Source of the DNA: Streptomycetaceae bacterium
GTDB taxonomy: Bacteria; Actinomycetota; Actinomycetes; Nanopelagicales; Nanopelagicaceae
NCBI GenBank assembly: GCA_027486075.1
Contig: JAIXPU010000038.1
Location: forward strand, 1 to 10,859
Direction: 5' to 3'
DNA: 10,859 bases
Below the pieces are notes generated by a model that did no database searches, was not told where the DNA came from, and worked only from the letters and a program-made list of their open reading frames with translations. The translations under genes and the position numbers were made by a program. This document shows positions 6,395 to 10,859 of this stretch, one piece after another (position 1 is the first letter of the stretch; the number at the start of each line of letters is the position of its first letter).

Positions 6395-6641
6395 AAAACT
6401 TCTTTGGGTTCAGTTTTGCACCTTGTTCCTTCACTCTTTCAAGTGTGCGCTGAGCCCATGCAAATTCAAGGCCGAGAACGAGCAAGCCGAGGATTACCAG
6501 TGGAATTGTGAATGGTCCAGGAAGTACAGAGAGAAGTAAGCCAATAACAATAAGCGTCGATCCGATGACCGACACTATTGTCTTGCGAATAGCAGATGGA
6601 ATTAACTTCCAGCCTTTAGCTATCTCTCTTTTCATCATCAT
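6384..6641 (-). CDS. Small PGPGW-type transmembrane protein
   Basis: This 85-residue protein has two hydrophobic helices (about 21-40 and 44-60) joined by a LPGPF turn at 40-44, then EFAWAQRTLERVKE and a lysine-rich tail. The pattern of helix, LPGP turn, helix and [E]F-x-WA matches the PGPGW putative transmembrane family of Actinobacteria, whose function is not known; here the usual GW is replaced by FT. Three ATG codons in a row open the gene (6641, 6638, 6635). The AGGAAG ribosome-binding site is too close to the first, so the second or third is probably used. The gene overlaps the end of the terC-like gene by 26 bases upstream and the end of the convergent permease gene by 11 bases downstream. 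It is almost certainly co-transcribed with the TerC family gene. Confidence 0.8.
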   Translation of the reverse strand: MMMKREIAKGWKLIPSAIRKTIVSVIGSTLIVIGLLLSVLPGPFTIPLVILGLLVLGLEFAWAQRTLERVKEQGAKLNPKKFFKK

Positions 6642-7614
6642 GGCTTCCTGTAATGCGACCGGCGTGTGCCTTGGCTGATGGATCAGACTTAGTCTTCACC
6701 AAGCTAGCCACTGTCGCTACTAGAAGAATCATACCGATTACAGCAAGGCTGACGGAGGTTGGAATCTTAGGAATTGAGGCGAACTCTTCGTGAAGGTAGG
6801 TCATGATTAACTTCACTCCGATAAACATCAAAATGATTGAGAGCCCAAGGGATAGGTAGACCAAGCGGTCCAAGAGACCCTTCACAAGGAAGTAAAGCGC
6901 GCGCAGACCAAGCAGTGCAAAAGCATTGGCCGAGAAGACCAAGAAAGTCTCGGAGGTAACGCCGAAGGTTGCAGGAATCGAATCAAGTGCGAAGAGCAGG
7001 TCGGTTGAGGCGATAGCAACCATCACCATAAACATCGGCGTCGCATAGCGCTTACCGTTCTGGCGGATAAAGAGCTTCGTGCCGTGGTATTCATCGACCA
7101 TAGCAACGCGCTTGCGCATGATTTTTACCAACTTATTGTCGCCAGGTTCTGGATCTTCATCCCAGTGCTTGAAGAGTCCGATACCGGTCCAAATCAAGAT
7201 TGCGCCAAAGATAACGAAGGTGAAGGCGAATGCCGCGAGCGCTGCTGCACCCACTGCGATAAAGATTGCGCGCAAAATAAGGGCTAGGACAACACCAAAG
7301 AGCAAGACTCTCTGGTGGTAGATGCCCGGAACAGCAAATTGCGCCAAAATGATGACAAAGACGAAGAGGTTATCTACAGAAAGAGACTTCTCGACTAAGT
7401 AAGCGGCAAAGAATTCAGTACCCATCTGGCTGCCATATTGGTTCCAGACCCAGATCCCAAAGCCGATTGCTATTCCGATATAGAAGATAGACCAGCTAGC
7501 AGCCTCTTTAAATTTAACTTCGTGGGGTTTGGCGCTAACGGTTAAGAGGTCAACTATGACGAGCAGAAGAATTGCTCCGACAGTAATTGACCAAACTAGT
7601 AGTGAAACATCCAT
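6616..7614 (-). CDS. TerC/Alx family integral membrane metal-transport protein
   Basis: This 332-residue polytopic membrane protein belongs to the TerC family. Members such as Alx and MeeF-type proteins are linked to manganese efflux or metal loading of exported proteins; others are linked to tellurite resistance. The two hallmark membrane motifs are intact: EKSLSVDNLFVF (75-86) with D81, and STDLLFALDSIPA (203-215) with D205 and D211, acidic residues thought to bind the metal. About eight or nine hydrophobic helices are visible. A hydrophilic loop (about 150-188) is in the middle and a charged tail (about 308-332) ends the protein. The ATG at 7614 has a strong AAGGAG (7622-7627, minus) seven bases upstream, which can be paired in a leader hairpin. 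No tellurium-resistance cluster surrounds it, so a metal homeostasis role is more likely than tellurite resistance. Confidence 0.9.
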   Translation of the reverse strand: MDVSLLVWSITVGAILLLVIVDLLTVSAKPHEVKFKEAASWSIFYIGIAIGFGIWVWNQYGSQMGTEFFAAYLVEKSLSVDNLFVFVIILAQFAVPGIYHQRVLLFGVVLALILRAIFIAVGAAALAAFAFTFVIFGAILIWTGIGLFKHWDEDPEPGDNKLVKIMRKRVAMVDEYHGTKLFIRQNGKRYATPMFMVMVAIASTDLLFALDSIPATFGVTSETFLVFSANAFALLGLRALYFLVKGLLDRLVYLSLGLSIILMFIGVKLIMTYLHEEFASIPKIPTSVSLAVIGMILLVATVASLVKTKSDPSAKAHAGRITGSHDDEKRDS

Positions 7615-7621
7615 GAGTAAG

Positions 7622-7656
7622 CTCCTTGACTCGCGCGAATGAGAACGTGGTCAAGG
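7622..7656 (-). promoter_or_regulatory. Leader hairpin that can pair the terC Shine-Dalgarno sequence
   Basis: In the minus-strand transcript, CCTTGAC (7650-7656) is perfectly complementary to GTCAAGG (7624-7630). The second arm overlaps the AAGGAG ribosome-binding site of the TerC gene (7622-7627). The loop of 19 bases contains TCGCGCGA, a perfect palindrome on the DNA (7631-7638). Seven base pairs are seen directly; any role in translation control is inference. Confidence 0.45.
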
Positions 7657-7664
7657 TCTTCCTA

Positions 7665-7670
7665 ACCATA
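7665..7670 (-). promoter_or_regulatory. Putative -10 element for the terC-PGPGW transcript
   Basis: On the minus strand TATGGT (TANNNT) would place the transcription start near 7658, just before the first arm of the leader hairpin. This gives a leader of about 44 bases that carries a Shine-Dalgarno sequence. No convincing -35 is visible. Confidence 0.35.
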
Positions 7671-7746
7671 TTCATGGCCAGCGCCCCGGGTTTTTACACC
7701 GTATTGACGAGGTAGCTGTAACTAGGTACTCCCCTTAAACAGTTCA

Positions 7747-7763
7747 AAGTCTAAGTGCGACTT
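7747..7763. promoter_or_regulatory. Inverted repeat upstream of iolA, possible operator
   Basis: AAGTC (7747-7751) and GACTT (7759-7763) form an inverted repeat with seven bases between the arms. It ends at the expected -35 position of the iolA promoter. The arms are short, so it could be chance. It lies in the 202-base divergent gap between terC and iolA, the longest gap in the window, which also holds TTGACG at 7704-7709 without a matching -10. Confidence 0.25.
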
Positions 7764-7785
7764 ACGGGTATCGCAAATTGGCCTC

Positions 7786-7791
7786 TATTAT
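7786..7791 (+). promoter_or_regulatory. Putative -10 element of the iol operon promoter
   Basis: TATTAT matches TATAAT at five of six positions and lies 25 bases before the iolA ATG at 7817, predicting a start near 7798 and a leader of about 19 bases that carries the ribosome-binding site. A weak -35 (TTACGG at 7762-7767, 18-base spacing) is the best available. If this is right, transcription starts after the in-frame TTG at 7778, which rules out that longer start. Confidence 0.45.
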
Positions 7792-7805
7792 CAGAGCCTC
7801 GAAAC

Positions 7806-7812
7806 AAGGGGG
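7806..7812 (+). promoter_or_regulatory. Ribosome-binding site that fixes the iolA start
   Basis: AAGGGGG lies four bases before the ATG at 7817 and differs from the consensus AAGGAGG at one position. An in-frame TTG at 7778 would add 13 residues, but it has no such site and the added residues do not look like the start of an aldehyde dehydrogenase. Confidence 0.75.
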
Positions 7813-7816
7813 AAAA

Positions 7817-9307
7817 ATGAGCACAACCGTCAATCACTGGATTAATGGCGCTGAATTTGTCAGTAAATCTGGAAGAACTTTTCCGGTTTACGACCCAGCG
7901 CTAGGAACAGAGACAAAGCGAGTTGCTCTTGCAGACCAAGCAGAAATTAGCGCAGCTATCAAGGCTGCCAAAGATGCATTCCCTAAGTGGCGCGATGAGT
8001 CACTTGCCAAGCGCCAACAAATTATTTTTAAGTTCCGCGAACTTCTTAACGATAAGAAATCAGAGCTCGCTGAGATCATTACCAGCGAACACGGCAAGGT
8101 TCTCTCAGATGCCCTCGGTGAAATTACCCGTGGCCAAGAAGTCGTTGAATTTGCAACAGGTATCCCTCACTTGCTCAAAGGTTTCTACTCTGAAAATGTC
8201 TCAACTGGCGTAGATGTGTATTCAACTCGTCAGCCACTTGGCGTAGTCGGAATCATCAGCCCATTTAACTTCCCGGCCATGGTGCCAATGTGGTTCTATC
8301 CAATCGCTATTGCGGCCGGTAACACCGTCGTGCTTAAGCCATCTGAGAAAGATCCAAGCGCATCAATCTGGATTGCCAAGCTCTGGAAAGAAGCAGGCTT
8401 GCCTGATGGTGTCTTCAACGTTCTCAATGGTGATAAAGAATCTGTAGACGGACTTCTTACTAGCCCAGATGTTGAATCAATCTCATTTGTTGGCTCCACT
8501 CCGATTGCGCAATACATCTACGAGACCGCATCACGTTCAGGTAAGCGCGTTCAAGCGCTCGGTGGCGCCAAGAACCACATGCTCGTTCTTCCAGATGCAG
8601 ATCTTGAACTCGTTGCGGATTCAGCTATCAATGCAGGCTTCGGCAGTGCCGGCGAGCGCTGTATGGCAATCTCAGTTGTTGTCGCAGTTGAACCTGTTGC
8701 AGATAAGTTGATTCCAAAGATTGTTGAACGTATGGGAAAGCTTCGCACCGGTGATGGTCGCCGCGGCTGCGATATGGGTCCACTTGTCACCAAAGAACAC
8801 CGTGACAAGGTTGCTTCATACATCGATATTGCTGAAAAAGATGGCGCAACAGTTGTTGTTGATGGTCGTAATCCAAAGGTTGATGGCGAGCCAAATGGTT
8901 TCTGGCTTGGACCAACTCTGGTCGACAAGGTTCCAACAAACTCTAAGGTCTACACCGAAGAGATCTTCGGACCTGTTCTCTCAGTAGTTCGCGTGAAGAG
9001 CTATGACGATGGCGTAAAGCTCATCAATAGCGGCGCATTCGGTAATGGCACTGCCATCTTCACCAATGATGGTGGCGCAGCTCGTCGCTTCCAGAATGAG
9101 ATTGAAGTGGGAATGATCGGAATTAACGTTCCTATTCCTGTTCCTGTTGCCTACTACTCATTCGGCGGTTGGAAGCAATCACTCTTCGGTGATACCAAGG
9201 CGCACGGCGTTGAAGGTGTTCACTTCTTTACTCGTGGCAAGGCGATTACATCTCGTTGGCTTGATCCAAGCCACGGCGGAATCAACCTCGGCTTCCCACA
9301 GAACTAG
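7817..9307 (+). CDS. iolA: CoA-acylating methylmalonate/malonate semialdehyde dehydrogenase
   Basis: IolA (also called MmsA) converts malonate semialdehyde, the last intermediate of myo-inositol breakdown, to acetyl-CoA and CO2 with NAD+ and CoA; it also makes propionyl-CoA from methylmalonate semialdehyde. The 496-residue length is normal. The protein opens with VNHWINGAEF and has the family motifs SPFNFPAMVPMW (148-159), catalytic C282 in GSAGERCMA, and EIFGPV (382-387). The general-base glutamate of ordinary aldehyde dehydrogenases is replaced by N253 in GGAKNH, the known mark of the CoA-acylating MMSDH class. The C-terminal FGGWKQSLFGD is also typical. I start at the ATG at 7817 because of the ribosome-binding site before it. 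It is the first gene of an iolA-iolB-iolD operon, with 8 bases to iolB, so malonate semialdehyde from inositol is the likely main substrate. Confidence 0.96.
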   Translation: MSTTVNHWINGAEFVSKSGRTFPVYDPALGTETKRVALADQAEISAAIKAAKDAFPKWRDESLAKRQQIIFKFRELLNDKKSELAEIITSEHGKVLSDALGEITRGQEVVEFATGIPHLLKGFYSENVSTGVDVYSTRQPLGVVGIISPFNFPAMVPMWFYPIAIAAGNTVVLKPSEKDPSASIWIAKLWKEAGLPDGVFNVLNGDKESVDGLLTSPDVESISFVGSTPIAQYIYETASRSGKRVQALGGAKNHMLVLPDADLELVADSAINAGFGSAGERCMAISVVVAVEPVADKLIPKIVERMGKLRTGDGRRGCDMGPLVTKEHRDKVASYIDIAEKDGATVVVDGRNPKVDGEPNGFWLGPTLVDKVPTNSKVYTEEIFGPVLSVVRVKSYDDGVKLINSGAFGNGTAIFTNDGGAARRFQNEIEVGMIGINVPIPVPVAYYSFGGWKQSLFGDTKAHGVEGVHFFTRGKAITSRWLDPSHGGINLGFPQN

Positions 9308-9315
9308 TTTGATAG

Positions 9316-10221
9316 ATGCCTTCTCAATCACAGAAGTGGTTCTTCCGTTCATCGGAACTCGCTCACGGTGATTGGGATGTGCATATCGATGCTGCAAACC
9401 CACCAGCAGATGGCTGGAAATACACCGGCCTTCGTATCGGCACACTTACAAAGCCGCTGACTCTTCCAGCAGATAACAACGAGCGCATCATCTTTCTCCT
9501 TGAAGGATCTAGCGCCATTGTTGAATATGTAGTCGCTGGCAATCCGGCTGCTAGCCAAGTTTTGGCTGGCCGCGCATCTGTCTTTCATGGACCGGCAGAT
9601 TTTCTCTATCTTCCAATAAACACTTCAGCCACTATTACTGGCACAGGTCGTATTGCTGTTGGTGAAACTCCAGCAACTGTCTCTAAGCCAGTTCAATTCA
9701 CCCCCAAAGATAAAGTGCAGGTAGCCATTCGTGGCGCAGGTCGAGAATCTAGACAGGTGCATAACCTAGGAATGCCTGACACTCTCGATGCCGATCGTAT
9801 GGTTGTCTGCGAAGTGATCGTCCCTGCAGGAAATTGGTCGGGCTCTCCCTCTCATAAACATGATTGCTATGTGCCAGGAAAAGAGTCAACGCTCGAAGAG
9901 ATTTACTACTTCGAAAGCGCAGTAACTCGTGGTGCAGCCACTGCAGCATCGTCTCCATTTGGTTACTTCCGTGGAACTTCTGCAGATAGTCGTCCCTATG
10001 ATGTTGCAGAAGAGATTCACTCAGGCGATGTTGCCCTGGTTCCCTATGGTTGGCATGGCCCAGCTGCAGCAGGTCCTGGTTATGACCTCTATTTCTTTAA
10101 TGTGATGGCCGGTCCTGACCCAGAACGCGCATGGAATGCCACCGATCATCCTGACCAAGCATGGATTCGACAGACTTGGCAATCACAGCAAACAGACCCA
10201 AGATTGCCCTACGGAGCTTAG
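9316..10221 (+). CDS. iolB: 5-deoxy-glucuronate isomerase
   Basis: IolB isomerises 5-deoxy-D-glucuronate to 2-deoxy-5-keto-D-gluconate in cytoplasmic myo-inositol catabolism. The 301-residue protein is a double cupin of the IolB/KduI family. The C-terminal cupin has the probable metal-binding set H180 and H182 in PSHKHD, E194 or E195 in LEEIYYF, and H247 in VPYGWHGP, matching the family pattern. The N-terminal cupin (about 35-120) lacks such ligands, as is usual. It lies 8 bases after iolA and 12 before iolD. No Shine-Dalgarno sequence precedes the ATG at 9316: the gap is TTTGATAG. Translation may depend on coupling to iolA, or on a short transcript from the TAGTTT hexamer that overlaps the iolA stop. 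Confidence 0.94.
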   Translation: MPSQSQKWFFRSSELAHGDWDVHIDAANPPADGWKYTGLRIGTLTKPLTLPADNNERIIFLLEGSSAIVEYVVAGNPAASQVLAGRASVFHGPADFLYLPINTSATITGTGRIAVGETPATVSKPVQFTPKDKVQVAIRGAGRESRQVHNLGMPDTLDADRMVVCEVIVPAGNWSGSPSHKHDCYVPGKESTLEEIYYFESAVTRGAATAASSPFGYFRGTSADSRPYDVAEEIHSGDVALVPYGWHGPAAAGPGYDLYFFNVMAGPDPERAWNATDHPDQAWIRQTWQSQQTDPRLPYGA

Positions 10222-10228
10222 GAAGGAG
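10221..10228 (+). promoter_or_regulatory. Ribosome-binding site of iolD
   Basis: GGAAGGAG lies five bases before the ATG at 10234. Its first base is the last base of the iolB stop codon, so the two genes are tightly packed. It supports 10234 rather than the next in-frame ATG fifteen bases downstream. Confidence 0.8.
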
Positions 10229-10233
10229 TTGAT

Positions 10234-10859
10234 ATGGCAACGCGCAAGATGACTGTCAGCCAGGCAATTGTTGAATTCCTATCTCACCAATACACAGTTG
10301 ATGGCAACCATCGCGAACGTACAATTCCTGGAATTTTTGGAATCTTTGGCCACGGAAATGTCGCCGGTATTGGTCAAGCGCTTAAGCAATTCTCTGTTGA
10401 TAACCCATCGCTGATGCCTTATTACCAAGCTCGCAATGAACAAGCGATGGTGCATGAATCATCCGCCTTTGCACGCATCAAGCGCCGTCGCGCTACTTTT
10501 GCATGTGCTGCCTCTGTTGGCCCGGGAGCAACCAATATGTTGACCGGCGCCGCAGTTGCAACGACAAATCGTTTACCGGTGCTCTTGCTTCCATCAGATA
10601 CCTTTGCCAATCGCTCTTCTGATCCAGTGTTGCAACAACTTGAAGTGCCACACGATGCATCAATCTCTGTCAACGATGCCTTCAAACCGCTCTCACGTTT
10701 CTTTGATCGCGTGCAGCGACCAGAACAAGTATTCTCGGCGCTCTTAGGTGCAATGCGCGTTCTGACAGATCCTGTCGAAACCGGCGCTGTCACAATCTGT
10801 CTTCCTGAAGATGTGCAGGCCGAGATCATTGAAGTCCCTGAAGAGTTCTTGGCAGATCG
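10234..10859 (+). CDS. iolD: 3D-(3,5/4)-trihydroxycyclohexane-1,2-dione acylhydrolase (ring opening), partial
   Basis: IolD is a thiamine-diphosphate enzyme that hydrolyses the ring of trihydroxycyclohexane-1,2-dione to 5-deoxy-glucuronate, the substrate of IolB. Only the first 208 codons are in the window, out of more than 600 usual for the family. The protein begins MATRKMTVSQAIVEFL. It shows the IolD signature GIFGIFGHGNVAGIGQAL (residues 33-50), the RNEQAMVHE stretch (70-78), whose glutamate should be the cofactor-activating one, and SVGPGATNMLTGAA (98-111) of the thiamine-diphosphate pyrimidine-binding domain. FANRSSDPVLQQ (129-140) is also typical of IolD rather than acetolactate synthase. 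It follows iolB by 12 bases and has a strong ribosome-binding site. Confidence 0.95.
   Translation, partial: MATRKMTVSQAIVEFLSHQYTVDGNHRERTIPGIFGIFGHGNVAGIGQALKQFSVDNPSLMPYYQARNEQAMVHESSAFARIKRRRATFACAASVGPGATNMLTGAAVATTNRLPVLLLPSDTFANRSSDPVLQQLEVPHDASISVNDAFKPLSRFFDRVQRPEQVFSALLGAMRVLTDPVETGAVTICLPEDVQAEIIEVPEEFLAD

Noticed and set aside
7681..7695. GC-rich CCCGGG followed by five T, resembling an intrinsic terminator
   Set aside because: The palindrome has no loop, so no stable stem can form, and it lies between two divergent genes where no terminator is expected.
7778..7816. Longer start (TTG) for iolA adding 13 residues
   Set aside because: The ATG at 7817 has AAGGGGG four bases upstream and begins in the usual MMSDH position, while the predicted transcription start lies downstream of the TTG.
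7615..7816. Manganese-sensing yybP-ykoY riboswitch upstream of the TerC family gene
   Set aside because: The leader is too short for that fold and I do not see its conserved internal loop sequences; only a simple hairpin is supported.
8551..8928. A 125-codon open frame on the minus strand opposite iolA
   Set aside because: It is antisense to the catalytic region of iolA, with low-complexity composition and no family resemblance.
10422..10829. A 135-codon open frame on the minus strand opposite iolD
   Set aside because: The plus strand encodes an unmistakable IolD; the antisense product is rich in Ser, Arg and Cys with no known pattern.

Overview
The window looks like a compact actinobacterial genome of moderate GC. 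Genes overlap or abut, two convergent pairs share or touch stop codons, and several families are typical of Actinobacteria (DUF4389, PGPGW membrane proteins, a hydrolase/ABC-ATPase fusion). A small free-living freshwater actinobacterium of the Nanopelagicales (acI) type is my best guess. That is an inference from style and gene content; no marker gene is present.

Layout. Bases 1-296 (minus) hold the start of a short-chain dehydrogenase, cut by the window edge. It diverges over only 35 bases from a plus-strand pair (332-1374): a DUF4389 membrane protein and a GNAT acetyltransferase that share TAATG. This pair meets a second GNAT gene (1375-1872, minus) stop to stop. Upstream of that lies a secreted copper monooxygenase of the PHM/DBM type (1931-3043, minus) with all six copper ligands. 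Divergent from it is a two-gene operon (3105-6394). Its first gene is an unusual fusion of a signal peptide, an S15/CocE-like hydrolase, a jelly-roll domain, one transmembrane helix and a complete ABC ATPase; the second is an ABC-2 permease. Convergent with it are a PGPGW small membrane protein and a TerC family metal-transport protein (6384-7614, minus). The right end is a myo-inositol catabolic operon iolA-iolB-iolD (7817 to the window end, iolD cut).

How genes work together. IolD hydrolyses the ring intermediate, IolB isomerises 5-deoxy-glucuronate, and IolA converts malonate semialdehyde to acetyl-CoA (or methylmalonate semialdehyde to propionyl-CoA). The fusion protein and the permease should form one ABC exporter that carries an extracytoplasmic hydrolase on the same chain as its ATPase. 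The divergent copper monooxygenase is also extracytoplasmic and may be functionally linked.

Expression. Five genes that begin a transcription unit have no Shine-Dalgarno sequence but have a TANNNT hexamer exactly 6 or 7 bases before the start codon, the geometry of leaderless transcription. Most internal genes, and the terC and iolA transcripts, have clear Shine-Dalgarno sequences instead. The terC leader can fold so that its Shine-Dalgarno sequence is paired. No RNA genes, CRISPR arrays, insertion sequences or stretches over 300 bases without a gene were seen.
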